A model generated the notes under the pieces. It was given only the letters and a program-made list of their open reading frames with translations. It made no database searches and had not been told where the DNA came from. A DNA stretch of 46,815 nt from Lachnospiraceae bacterium. Lineage in GTDB: Bacteria; Bacillota; Clostridia; Lachnospirales; Lachnospiraceae. Position numbers and translations under genes: made by a program. Shown piece by piece: positions 25,063 to 33,363 of the stretch. The first letter of the stretch is position 1. Each line of letters begins with the position of its first letter. The stretch is taken from contig JAGADU010000120.1 of NCBI GenBank assembly GCA_017613435.1, positions 1 through 46,815 on the forward strand, given 5' to 3'.

Positions 25063-26040
25063 TTAATCTTCGTCGTAAGGTTGCATGGTAATTATCTTAC
25101 CGTTCTCATCATACTTAAGCTCTCTGAACTTTACACATCTTCTGTGGTTTACGCCGCCCGAAAGTGACGAATCATGATAGAAAAGATACCATTTTCCGTC
25201 AATCTCAACGATCGAATGGTGTGTTGTCCATCCAATAACGGGCTCGAGGATTCTTCCCTGGTATGTAAAAGGTCCTTCGGGTGAATCGCCGATTGCGTAT
25301 ACGAGATAATGTGTTGTTCCGGTTGAGTATGAAAGGTAATATTTTCCGTTGTATTTGTGCATCCAGGGGCCTTCGAAGTATCTTCTGTCTTCGTCGCCCG
25401 CCTTGATGGGTTCACCGTTTTCGTCAAGAATTGTAATTTCCTTGGGTCCTTCGGCAAACTGAAGCATATCGTCGGTGAGTTTTGCCATCTGAGGTCCGAG
25501 TGCCTTTGCATCTGCGGGAATCTCTGCGGGATTTGCAACGAATTCGCCTGTCTGCCATTTTTCAAGCTGTCCGCCCCAGAGTCCGCCGAAATAAATATAT
25601 GCGGAGCCGTCGTCGTCAACAAGAACGGCGGGATCGATACTGAAGCTTCCCTTAATGTAATCCGCTTCGGGTTTAAAGGGTCCTACGGGGCTGTCCGATA
25701 CGGCTACACCGATATGGAATCTCAAATCCTTGTCTCTTGCGGGGAAATAGAGATAGTATTTTCCGTTCTTGAAAGCACAGTCGGGTGCCCACATCTGTTT
25801 GCTTACCCAGGGAACGTCTCTCATGTTTAAAGCTTCGCCGTTATCGATGCAGGGAGCATCAACATTATCCATTGAAAGGACATGGTAATCCTCCATCTGG
25901 TATTCATCACCGTCATCGTTGTCCTCGCCGTCATGCTCGAGATCGTGTGAAGGATATACGTAAATCTTTCCGTTAAATACATGAGCGGAAGGATCGGCGG
26001 TATAAATGTGTGTTACCAAAGGTTCTTTTTGTTTTGCCAT
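25063..26040 (-). CDS. glycoside hydrolase family 43 (beta-xylosidase/arabinofuranosidase), cytoplasmic
   Basis: GH43 enzymes are inverting five-bladed propellers that release xylose or arabinose from xylan fragments. The 325-aa product shows the three acidic residues: general base D16 (YTADPSAH), pKa-modulating D136 (SIDPAV) and general acid E223 (FEGPW). WAPDC at about 85-89 is also typical. The protein is a single catalytic domain with no signal peptide, so it should act on imported oligosaccharides. AGGAG lies 8 bases before the ATG. It is followed by the MCP/sugar-binding fusion after 20 bases. Confidence 0.92.
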   Translation of the reverse strand: MAKQKEPLVTHIYTADPSAHVFNGKIYVYPSHDLEHDGEDNDDGDEYQMEDYHVLSMDNVDAPCIDNGEALNMRDVPWVSKQMWAPDCAFKNGKYYLYFPARDKDLRFHIGVAVSDSPVGPFKPEADYIKGSFSIDPAVLVDDDGSAYIYFGGLWGGQLEKWQTGEFVANPAEIPADAKALGPQMAKLTDDMLQFAEGPKEITILDENGEPIKAGDEDRRYFEGPWMHKYNGKYYLSYSTGTTHYLVYAIGDSPEGPFTYQGRILEPVIGWTTHHSIVEIDGKWYLFYHDSSLSGGVNHRRCVKFRELKYDENGKIITMQPYDED

Positions 26041-26081
26041 TTTATAGGTCTCCTTTCAAAGCCTGAATTTTTAATTTTTTA

Positions 26082-26094
26082 AGGATTAAATCCT
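26082..26094. promoter_or_regulatory. palindromic operator candidate at the GH43 transcription start
   Basis: AGGATTAAATCCT is a perfect odd-centred palindrome. It lies directly downstream of the minus-strand -10 box (26106-26101) and would cover the predicted transcription start, a position suited to a repressor. Confidence 0.4.
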
Positions 26095-26100
26095 ATTTTG

Positions 26101-26128
26101 ATTATATCATAATTTCAAGGTCGCGCAA
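26101..26128 (-). promoter_or_regulatory. sigma-A-type promoter for the GH43-chemoreceptor operon
   Basis: On the minus strand, TTGCGC (26128-26123) and TATAAT (26106-26101) are separated by 16 bases, about 60 bases before the ATG at 26040. Confidence 0.5.
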
Positions 26129-26210
26129 TCGTTGTATTTGCTTTATTTTCAATAATTTCGGCGCATTTTTTGAATTATCTTCCGGAGTGGGTTCGATACC
26201 CTTTCGGGAA

Positions 26211-27392
26211 TCAGTCATCAAGATTGAAATTCTCCGCCAGATAATCGTTTACGACCTTGATTACGGTCTGCTGTTTAAGATAATTTTCGCCGAATCTGTC
26301 TACAACGTCGCTTTGGCTGTCGCTCGAAAGACCGAAGGATGCGGTAACCTCTTTGACTTTTTCGTCGGTGATATTCAGACCGTATTGTTCGTAAAGTGCC
26401 TGCATTACAAGGTTTTTCTTGGCTTCCGTCCCGGCCGCTTCCCTGATGTACTGCCTGTATTCGCTCTTGCTCATTCCGCGCATGGTGTATACATCGTCAT
26501 ATGCATTGAATCCGTAAAGATTCTGATATGTGGCATTGGTTGTTTCATACTGTTTGTAATCCTTTGCCTTCATGAATTTTTTGACTTTGGAAAGATAACT
26601 TGCGGGATATGATTTGATTTCCGATTCCTGAACGACATATTCTTTCAGATAATTGTCAAAAGCCGTCTCGGCATAATTTCTTCTGTATTCTTCAAGAAAT
26701 TCCTCGCAGTTTGCAACATTCGATCCGAAATTTCTTTTGACAAAATCATCGTTGAATTCAGCCGGCAAATAAATGCCGTTAATCGTAATCTCATAATCGG
26801 CGGTTTTGCCCGCGAGTTCCTCGTTGCCGAATTCTTCGGGATAATCGACTGAGATTTCAAAGGTCTCTCCGGTTTTATGACCGATAATCTGTTCATCGAA
26901 TCCGTCGGGAAGATCTCCTGCGCCGAGTGTTACTCTCGTTCCGTTTCCGTTTGTGCTTCCGCCCTCGTATTCCTTTCCGTCTACTTTGCCGACAAAATCT
27001 AAACTTACGATATCTTCTTCTTTTACTTCAACACCCTTATTCGTGAAAAGTTCGGGATAAGAATCGACAATCGCGTTTATGTATGATTCTTCCTCATCCG
27101 CCGAGGGATAATAATCCTTTGCGTTTTTGTTTATCGCATCCAAATCAGCGAGTTTTACGTGTTTTGAAGCCTTAACGTTTTTGATAAGCCCGTTGTCGTC
27201 AAGTCCGATCGAATAATTCAAATCCTTCTCGGCACTTTTGTTGAAATCGAAAACAAGCGCGCCTACGATTATTCCGACCACCGCAATTGCCACTGCGATT
27301 CCGGCAATACGTATCATGGTCTGGCGTCTTTGGGCTTTTTTCAGTGCCTCCTTTTTTTTCTTCTGTTCGATAAGTCTTTTTTTCTGACTCAT
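26211..27392 (-). CDS. membrane-anchored trigger-factor/FKBP-like foldase
   Basis: This 393-aa protein has a very basic N-terminus (1-25), one membrane helix (about 27-48), a region of helices, then an FKBP-type prolyl isomerase domain (about 122-208; VSLDFVGKVDG, G-F-D-E-Q-I-I-G-H-K-T-G-E). The C-terminal helical part (about 212-393) is like the trigger-factor arm. Trigger factor itself is cytoplasmic and lacks an anchor. Here the folding domains should lie outside the membrane, helping secreted proteins fold, as PrsA does. I chose the ATG at 27392 (GGAGGA 5 bases upstream). A longer reading from 27434 overlaps the end of the GH39 gene. It is co-transcribed with GH39. Confidence 0.82.
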   Translation of the reverse strand: MSQKKRLIEQKKKKEALKKAQRRQTMIRIAGIAVAIAVVGIIVGALVFDFNKSAEKDLNYSIGLDDNGLIKNVKASKHVKLADLDAINKNAKDYYPSADEEESYINAIVDSYPELFTNKGVEVKEEDIVSLDFVGKVDGKEYEGGSTNGNGTRVTLGAGDLPDGFDEQIIGHKTGETFEISVDYPEEFGNEELAGKTADYEITINGIYLPAEFNDDFVKRNFGSNVANCEEFLEEYRRNYAETAFDNYLKEYVVQESEIKSYPASYLSKVKKFMKAKDYKQYETTNATYQNLYGFNAYDDVYTMRGMSKSEYRQYIREAAGTEAKKNLVMQALYEQYGLNITDEKVKEVTASFGLSSDSQSDVVDRFGENYLKQQTVIKVVNDYLAENFNLDD

Positions 27393-27406
27393 AACTTCCT
27401 CCGTAA

Positions 27407-28936
27407 CTACGACTGATTGGCATCGGGTACACATTTATGCGATATTACCGCTTCGTAGTCGTATCCTCTGTCAGAGTTTCTGTTTATTTTCTTTAATTCG
27501 AAATATCTTAATTCGTTGTATGAAAGATTAAAAGACAGTTCTGCCTTTTTGCCTGAAATCATTTTCGAAGACGAAACGATTTCGGGTTCCGCCGCTTTTC
27601 TCAAAAGCTTTTTGTCCGCTTCGTCCGGCGAAGAAGGCTCGCCCATTTCATGCCATGTCTTCAAAGGATTGCCGTGTTCCTCGTTGACGATTTCCTCAAA
27701 GCAGAAATATTCTCCGTCTTCGAGTCCTTCGATTTCGAGTTCAACCGGCAAATCTTTCTTTTCGAGATGAAAATCGGGGTTCCACAAAACGCCGCGTATT
27801 GCGCCGTCTTTTGTTTTAACCGCAACGCAGTTATCCTCTTTTACGATACATTCGCCTTCAAGTCTTTTGTAGAAGGAAAAGGTGTGGAACGTGGGCTTTT
27901 TGATAAGGCCGTCGGCCACCAGACCGAATCCGCCGTGGAAAGGCGTAAACGGCACGCCGAATTCCTCAAACACGTCTCCGAATGTCCAGTAGGAATAAGA
28001 ATCGTGTTTGTCTCCGAGGCGCGAAAGCATATGAGCAACATATGCCGCATTGAGCGCGGTATCGTGAATCGGGGCGTTCGGAACATAGGATGTATTGAAT
28101 TCCGTGATAAAAAGTTGCATTCCCCTGAATTCGTCATAGGAATCCACGATATCCCTCGATCTTTCAAGCCATCCGAAGGCAACTTCGGGTTCATGCAAAT
28201 CTATATAGGCATAATGCCCCTGCATTTTGGGCATATAGCTGGTGTAATGGTGTCTTGAAACGAAATCAAGCGGCAGATTTTTCTCTTTTACGTAATCAAG
28301 AAAACTTTTAAGCCATCTTTCGTCGTCCACGCCGCAGATGGCGGGTCCGCCGACCTTAATGTTTTCGTCGATTTCCTTGATGCCCTTTGCCGTAAGTTCG
28401 TAAAGCTTGAAATATTCCTCCATGTCGGCGTCTTTCCAGAACGAAGTAAGATTCGGTTCGTTCCATACTTCGACGGGCCAGGTTTCGACTTCCTCTCTTC
28501 CGTAGCGATTCATCAGATGAGAGAGAGTTGCCTGCACGAGTCTGACCCATTTATCGTAATCCTTGGGAGGAGTGATATTTCCTTTCCAAAAGAATGTGGT
28601 TTCTTCGCCGGATGCGAGATCCTCAGGCATGAAACCAAGTTCCAAAAGGGGCTTGATGTTAAGCTCGAGATAAGAATCCATAACCATGTCAAGATAAGTA
28701 AAACAGTACTCTTCCACAGCAGGTTCGTCTCTGAAACTTCTGTCCCTGAAAATCGCCATGTATTTTGAAAAGAGGCCGTGACCTCTGATATACGAAAAAC
28801 CTATTTCATCCTGAACCAGTTTCAGCTGGTCAAGATACTCTTTGTGCAAAGCAAGATCCATTCTTCCGGTTCCGACGCAATGACAAGCTTTGTTATTAAA
28901 ATTCAATGTCTTTTTTAAGTCTGCTCTGTATTTCAT
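27407..28936 (-). CDS. glycoside hydrolase family 39 beta-xylosidase, cytoplasmic
   Basis: GH39 beta-xylosidases cleave xylose from the non-reducing end of short xylo-oligosaccharides with retention. The 509-aa product has the (beta/alpha)8 barrel with acid/base E160 in VWNEPN and nucleophile E279 in ITEFN. The segments FSYIRGHG and SRHHYTSY are typical, and a C-terminal beta-sandwich follows. No signal peptide is present. GGAGCG lies 5 bases before the ATG. It starts a unit with the foldase gene and lies just downstream of the xylose-type importer operon, from which a terminator separates it. Confidence 0.92.
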   Translation of the reverse strand: MKYRADLKKTLNFNNKACHCVGTGRMDLALHKEYLDQLKLVQDEIGFSYIRGHGLFSKYMAIFRDRSFRDEPAVEEYCFTYLDMVMDSYLELNIKPLLELGFMPEDLASGEETTFFWKGNITPPKDYDKWVRLVQATLSHLMNRYGREEVETWPVEVWNEPNLTSFWKDADMEEYFKLYELTAKGIKEIDENIKVGGPAICGVDDERWLKSFLDYVKEKNLPLDFVSRHHYTSYMPKMQGHYAYIDLHEPEVAFGWLERSRDIVDSYDEFRGMQLFITEFNTSYVPNAPIHDTALNAAYVAHMLSRLGDKHDSYSYWTFGDVFEEFGVPFTPFHGGFGLVADGLIKKPTFHTFSFYKRLEGECIVKEDNCVAVKTKDGAIRGVLWNPDFHLEKKDLPVELEIEGLEDGEYFCFEEIVNEEHGNPLKTWHEMGEPSSPDEADKKLLRKAAEPEIVSSSKMISGKKAELSFNLSYNELRYFELKKINRNSDRGYDYEAVISHKCVPDANQS

Positions 28937-28994
28937 TTTCGCTCCGTTCTTATTGTATTTCGGCTTTAAATATAATCAAAACTGATTGTACCAT

Positions 28995-29024
28995 ATTTAC
29001 ACGGCAGATTCTATATTACATTAC
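28995..29024 (-). promoter_or_regulatory. extended -10 promoter for the GH39-foldase unit
   Basis: The minus strand reads TGGTACAAT, a TGn-extended -10 box (TACAAT near 28995). TAGAAT lies 17 bases upstream as a weak -35. The start codon at 28936 is about 55 bases away. Confidence 0.4.
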
Positions 29025-29058
29025 TTATATTTTAATATTTATTTATATGTTTTCCCGT

Positions 29059-29093
29059 AAAAAGCCACCCCCTTTTAAAGGAGTGGCTTTTTT
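29059..29093 (-). terminator. intrinsic terminator of the xylose-type transporter operon
   Basis: AAAGCCAC (29061-29068) pairs with GTGGCTTT (29083-29090), with a further inner CCTTT/AAAGG pairing. Read on the minus strand, A/T-rich sequence with a T-run follows, 32 bases after the permease stop. Confidence 0.8.
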
Positions 29094-29124
29094 ATGTTAT
29101 TACACCTATTTACAATTTATGTTT

Positions 29125-30363
29125 CTAGTTCTTTGCCAAAAGCTTGAAGCCTCTCTTGGATACTACGTCGAAGATAACGGCTGCAAGAAGAACGAGACCT
29201 TTAACAACCTTCTGCATGTTCTGGTCAACGCCGAGGATAAGCATACCGAGGTTGATGACACCCATAAGGGTCGCACCGATGATTGCACCGGGAACGGTAC
29301 CGATTCCGCCGTATGCGGAAGCACCGCCGATGAAACAGGAAGCAATGGCATCCATTTCGTAGTTCTGACCGTACTGAGGCTGAGCCGATGTCATACGGGC
29401 AATTGTAATCATACCTGCAAGTGCTGCCAAAAATCCCATGTTCATATAAGCAAGGAAATATGTTCTGTTTGTGTCGATACCCGAAAGTCTTGTTGCTTTC
29501 TCGTTACCGCCGACTGCGTAGAAATAACGTCCGAAAGTCGTGTTCGATGTGATGTAGGTATAAATGATGATTACAACCATAACTATGATAAGAACCGTAG
29601 GAATACCTTTGTACATCGAGAGCAAAACGGTTACGGCAATCAAAACTGCCGAAATCAAAACCATTTTTACAATCCAGGGAGCGGGTTTTTCAACTTCGTA
29701 TCCTTTTTTGAGTCTCTTATATCTTCCGAGAATCTGAAGTACAAGGAATAATGCAACCGCCAGGAAACCTACGATAAGACATGTTATGTTAAAAGTAATA
29801 AACTTTTCGGGATCATCCGGCGTGGGAGTATCAATTCTAAATACCGGTCCGGGAACATAGCAGTCCGCACCGCCGCCGAAGAATTTAACGAATCCGACCT
29901 TGTCCGCAATGGGAATTGTAAGACCTTCCAATACCACGTTACTTAAGCCTCTGTAAATAAGCATTCCGGCAAGCGTAACGATGAACGGGGGAATTCTTAC
30001 GTATGCAATCCAGAAAGCCTGTGTTGCACCGATAAGTGTTCCGATTGCAAACATTATAATAACCGCTATGGGCCATTCTACTTTGGCATTTACCATAAGA
30101 GTGGCACCTACGGCACCTACGAAACAAACTACCGAGCCGACCGAAAGATCGATGTTACCTCCGGTAAGGATACAAAGAAGCATACCGGTTGCCAAAACGA
30201 ACACGTATGCGTTCTGGGAAATAATATTACTTATGTTTATGGGCAAAAGTATCGTTCCTCCCGTACTTATGGCAAAGAATGCCACTACCAGAGCGAGTAC
30301 GATAACCATTGCATATTTTTTGACAAATTCAATGACTTTTACGCTGTCATTCTTTTTTTCCAT
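29125..30363 (-). CDS. CUT2 sugar ABC transporter permease, XylH/MmsB-like
   Basis: This is the single permease type of a pentose/hexose CUT2 importer, 412 aa with about 10-11 hydrophobic helices. The conserved segments are GNIDLSVGSVV, IPPFIVTLAGMLIYRGL and ARMTSAQPQYGQNYEMDAIA (cytoplasmic loop). I use the ATG at 30363 (GGAG 7 bases upstream); the GTG directly before it is closer than usual to that site. It is the last gene of the operon binding protein-ATPase-permease. XylH is the closest named match, but rather similar proteins transport other sugars. Confidence 0.9.
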   Translation of the reverse strand: MEKKNDSVKVIEFVKKYAMVIVLALVVAFFAISTGGTILLPINISNIISQNAYVFVLATGMLLCILTGGNIDLSVGSVVCFVGAVGATLMVNAKVEWPIAVIIMFAIGTLIGATQAFWIAYVRIPPFIVTLAGMLIYRGLSNVVLEGLTIPIADKVGFVKFFGGGADCYVPGPVFRIDTPTPDDPEKFITFNITCLIVGFLAVALFLVLQILGRYKRLKKGYEVEKPAPWIVKMVLISAVLIAVTVLLSMYKGIPTVLIIVMVVIIIYTYITSNTTFGRYFYAVGGNEKATRLSGIDTNRTYFLAYMNMGFLAALAGMITIARMTSAQPQYGQNYEMDAIASCFIGGASAYGGIGTVPGAIIGATLMGVINLGMLILGVDQNMQKVVKGLVLLAAVIFDVVSKRGFKLLAKN

Positions 30364-30418
30364 CACTCTTCTCCTTTATCTTGAAATTTGTTGAATGTAT
30401 TCAAAACGAATTGTATCG

Positions 30419-31951
30419 TTATTCGCTTTCGCTTTGGATAATGCAGGTCATGATTGCTTCCTGCGAAGCTTCTTCCGCCGTCATTTCACCGACGATTCTT
30501 CCTTCATTCATAACGTAGAATCTGTCGCACATACCGAGAAGTTCGACCATATCCGAAGATATCATGATTACTGTCTTTCCTTCGGATGCAAGCTGATTCA
30601 TAATGCAGTAAATCTCGTATTTCGCACCGACATCGATACCACGTGTGGGTTCATCGAGAATCAATACATCCGGTTTTGCAAACATCCATTTTGCGAGAAG
30701 AACTTTTTGCTGGTTTCCGCCGCTTAAATTTCCGACGTTCTGTTCAACCGTAGGACATTTTGTTTTAAGTTTTTCTTTATATTCGACCGCAACCGCGAAT
30801 TCTTTGTCTTTATTGATGACGGTGTAACGGCTTACTTCCGAAAGATTTGCCAAAGTGGTATTGAACTTGATTGAATTGCTCAAGATCAGTCCGTTGCCCT
30901 TTCGGTCTTCGGTTACATATGCAAGGTGGTGCTGAATCGCATCCTGAACACTGTTGAGGTGGATTTCTTCTCCGTCTTTGAAAATTCGGCCTTTGATTTT
31001 TTCGCCGTAACTCTTGCCGAATACGCTCATTGCGAACTCGGTACGTCCCGCACCCTGCAAACCGCATATTCCGAGTATTTCGCCCTTTCGTGCATAAATA
31101 TTTACGTTATCGATAACCTTCTTTTCGGAATAAATGGGATGATATGCGTTCCAACCCTCAACCCTGAAGCAGATGTCTCCGATATTCTTTTCTCTTTTGG
31201 GGAAACGGTCTGACATTTCTCTTCCTACCATTCCCTTGATGATTCTGGATTCGGAGATGTCGTCTGTTTCCTTATCGAGCGTTTCGATTGTGGATCCGTC
31301 ACGGATAACCGTAATCTTATCTGCAACATAAGAAATTTCGTTGAGTTTGTGAGATATGATAATCGAGGTCAGGCCTTCTTCTTTGAATTTCAAAAGAAGA
31401 TCCAATAAATCCTTCGACTCGTTTTCGTTAAGTGATGATGTCGGTTCGTCAAGGATCAAAAGTTTTGCTTTTTTTGCAAGCGCTTTTGCGATTTCTACCA
31501 GCTGCTGTTTTCCGACACCGATATCTTTAATCAAGGTACGTGAAGATTCTTTAAGTCCTACCGTTCTTAAATATTCATCACTCTTACCGTATGTTTCAGT
31601 CCAATCAATCTTCCAGGAATTTCCTCTTTCGTTTCCGAGGAACATATTCTCTCCGATTGTCATATAAGGAATGAGCGCAAGTTCCTGATGAATAATAACT
31701 ATTCCCAATGCTTCGCTGTCCTTAATGTTCGTAAATCTGCATTCTTGACCGTTATATAATATTTTTCCTTCGTATGATCCGTAAGGATAAATACCGCTTA
31801 ATACATTCATCAATGTCGATTTACCCGCTCCGTTTTCGCCTACGAGAGCGTGGATTTCGCCTTCTTCTACCTGAAGGTTGACATTGTCAAGTGCTTTAAC
31901 GCCCGGGAATATCTTGGTTATATTTTGCATTTCAAGTAATATTTTGGCCAA
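30419..31951 (-). CDS. CUT2 sugar ABC transporter ATP-binding protein, XylG/MmsA-like
   Basis: This is a duplicated ATPase that powers the pentose importer, 510 aa. The N-terminal half has Walker A at 38-46 (GENGAGKST), signature-like GVGKQQ at about 145-150 and Walker [10 protein letters not shown] at 164-172. The C-terminal half has a degenerate Walker A (GLQGAGRTE, 297-305) but an intact signature LSGGNQQK (409-416) and [11 protein letters not shown] (430-440), as in RbsA/XylG. The start is TTG at 31951, supported by AGGAGGG 6 bases upstream; no nearer ATG fits. The permease gene follows after 55 bases. Confidence 0.93.
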   Translation of the reverse strand: MAKILLEMQNITKIFPGVKALDNVNLQVEEGEIHALVGENGAGKSTLMNVLSGIYPYGSYEGKILYNGQECRFTNIKDSEALGIVIIHQELALIPYMTIGENMFLGNERGNSWKIDWTETYGKSDEYLRTVGLKESSRTLIKDIGVGKQQLVEIAKALAKKAKLLILDEPTSSLNENESKDLLDLLLKFKEEGLTSIIISHKLNEISYVADKITVIRDGSTIETLDKETDDISESRIIKGMVGREMSDRFPKREKNIGDICFRVEGWNAYHPIYSEKKVIDNVNIYARKGEILGICGLQGAGRTEFAMSVFGKSYGEKIKGRIFKDGEEIHLNSVQDAIQHHLAYVTEDRKGNGLILSNSIKFNTTLANLSEVSRYTVINKDKEFAVAVEYKEKLKTKCPTVEQNVGNLSGGNQQKVLLAKWMFAKPDVLILDEPTRGIDVGAKYEIYCIMNQLASEGKTVIMISSDMVELLGMCDRFYVMNEGRIVGEMTAEEASQEAIMTCIIQSESE

Positions 31952-32023
31952 TTTTATCCCTCCTGATTTAAATTTCGGTTAATTTATCAAAACCTGTTTT
32001 GTCACAATTTTTCTTTTTACATA

Positions 32024-32064
32024 GTTAAGTCCCCTTTAATAGTCATGAAAAAAGGGGACTTAAC
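32024..32064 (-). other. intercistronic hairpin between xylF-like and xylG-like genes
   Basis: GTTAAGTCCCCTTT (32024-32037) pairs perfectly with AAAGGGGACTTAAC (32051-32064), and flanking bases extend the stem imperfectly. No T-tract follows on the minus strand. It is more likely an mRNA stabiliser or processing site at the binding-protein 3' end than a full terminator. Confidence 0.75.
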
Positions 32065-32108
32065 CTTATGTAGGGAATGAGATGAATTTAATTCAACTCA
32101 TTAGGGAA

Positions 32109-33179
32109 CTACTGTAACTGCTCCTCTGTGTAGTACTTGGAATCAATCAAAATCTCTTTGTAGTTGTTAGCATCTGCGAATACCGGCTCGCAAAGGTATG
32201 AAGGAACAACCTTAACGCCGTTGTCGTATGTTTCTTTATCGTTAACGGGAGCTTCTGTGCCCTTAAGGATAGCGTCTACCATCTTAACTGTCTGAGATGC
32301 AAGTGTACGTGTATCCTTGAAGATTGACATAGACTGCTTGCCTGCAAGCATGTTCTTTACGTTAGCGATATCGCAGTCCTGACCTGTGATGATGGGCCAG
32401 TTGTTGTGGTTGCCTGCGTAGTTTGCAACAAGTGCGTTTGTTACACCGAAAGCTGTAGAGTCATTTGAACACATAACTGCGTCAAGCTGTGTGCCGTCTG
32501 CATAGTTAGCGGAAATGATAGCTTCCATTCTTGCCTGAGCTGCATCGGATGCCCAGTTAGCTGTAGCAACCGTATTGAAATCGATCTGATTTGAAGGAAC
32601 TGTAATCTGGCCGTTCTCGATGTAAGGATTAAGAACTTCCATAGCACCGTCATAGAAGAACTTAGCGTTGTTGTCACCGGGGTCACCTGTGAAGATTTCC
32701 ATGTTGTATCCGCTCTTGCCGTCTTTAAGACCTAACTGATCTTCGATGTACTGGCCCTGCTTTGTACCAACAAGCTTGTTATCGAATGTTGCATAGTATG
32801 TAACAGCGTCCGTGTTCATGATCAAACGGTCATATGCGATAACTTCGATACCTTTTTCTTTTGCCTTTTCAAGAACTGTACCGAGTGAATTACCGTCGAT
32901 AGAAGCGATAACGAGTACGTCACATCCCGAAGCAATCATGTTCTCGATCTGAGTAACCTGAGTATTGATGTCGTTTGATGCATACTGAAGATCTACTGTG
33001 TAGCCGGCAGCTTTAAGCTCTTTCTCCATGTTGGAGCCGTCCTGGTTCCATCTCTGTAAATCCTTTGTAGGCATTGCAACGCCGACTTTCTTACCGCCTG
33101 CACCGCCTGCTGTACATCCAACAAGTGATGTAGCTACCATACCGGTTGCAAGAAGAACACTGAGTAATCTTTTTTTCAT
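32109..33179 (-). CDS. CUT2 pentose-binding lipoprotein, XylF-like
   Basis: This is the substrate-binding subunit of the importer, 356 aa. The lipoprotein signal has lipobox SLVGC (C22). The mature protein has the two-lobed ribose/xylose-binding fold (VGVAMPTKDLQRWNQDG; V-I-A-Y-D-R-L-I; SNDSTAFGV). The E-K-E-L-K-A-A-G / Y-D-R-L pattern is characteristic of XylF/ChvE relatives. I chose the ATG at 33179, with GGAGG 8 bases upstream; a longer reading from 33218 lacks such a site. Codon choice suggests high expression. An upstream terminator separates it from the regulatory genes. The substrate is most likely D-xylose, from similarity and context. Confidence 0.92.
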   Translation of the reverse strand: MKKRLLSVLLATGMVATSLVGCTAGGAGGKKVGVAMPTKDLQRWNQDGSNMEKELKAAGYTVDLQYASNDINTQVTQIENMIASGCDVLVIASIDGNSLGTVLEKAKEKGIEVIAYDRLIMNTDAVTYYATFDNKLVGTKQGQYIEDQLGLKDGKSGYNMEIFTGDPGDNNAKFFYDGAMEVLNPYIENGQITVPSNQIDFNTVATANWASDAAQARMEAIISANYADGTQLDAVMCSNDSTAFGVTNALVANYAGNHNNWPIITGQDCDIANVKNMLAGKQSMSIFKDTRTLASQTVKMVDAILKGTEAPVNDKETYDNGVKVVPSYLCEPVFADANNYKEILIDSKYYTEEQLQ

Positions 33180-33271
33180 TTCTTTACCTCCCATAAAAAT
33201 GTGAAATGTTAGTTTCATGACTACAGATAAACCTTAACACACCTTTTCGCAAAAAAAATTGCAAGATTCTT

Positions 33272-33324
33272 CAATTTTTTGATATCTTTCAAAATCAAAA
33301 AAAGTGTATGCTATCAAAAAATTG
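33272..33324. repeat. 13-base inverted repeat upstream of the xylF-like gene
   Basis: CAATTTTTTGATA (33272-33284) and TATCAAAAAATTG (33312-33324) are perfect reverse complements 27 bases apart. The right copy lies in the loop of the terminator at 33300-33339, so the two structures share bases. It could be a response-regulator operator or an RNA pseudoknot-forming element. Confidence 0.55.
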
Positions 33325-33339
33325 TCAGCATACACTTTT
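33300..33339 (-). terminator. intrinsic terminator after the regulatory genes
   Basis: AAAGTGTATGCT (33301-33312) pairs perfectly with AGCATACACTTT (33327-33338), plus one outer A-T pair. On the minus strand it ends in a run of T. It lies 25 bases after the stop of the second binding lipoprotein and separates the sensory genes from the transporter genes. Confidence 0.88.
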
Positions 33340-33363
33340 AATTGACAAAAAAATGCTATACCC

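Noticed and set aside
24384..25091. 235-codon plus-strand frame
   Set aside because: It is opposite the MCP coiled-coil region, and its Ser/Leu-rich composition is typical of antisense frames.
26187..26201. tRNA-like T-arm (GTGGGTTCGATACCC)
   Set aside because: No matching acceptor stem, D-arm or anticodon arm lies at the right distance, so it is probably chance.
28906..29751. 281-codon plus-strand frame
   Set aside because: It crosses a terminator and lies opposite the GH39 start and the permease gene; the protein has no recognisable features.
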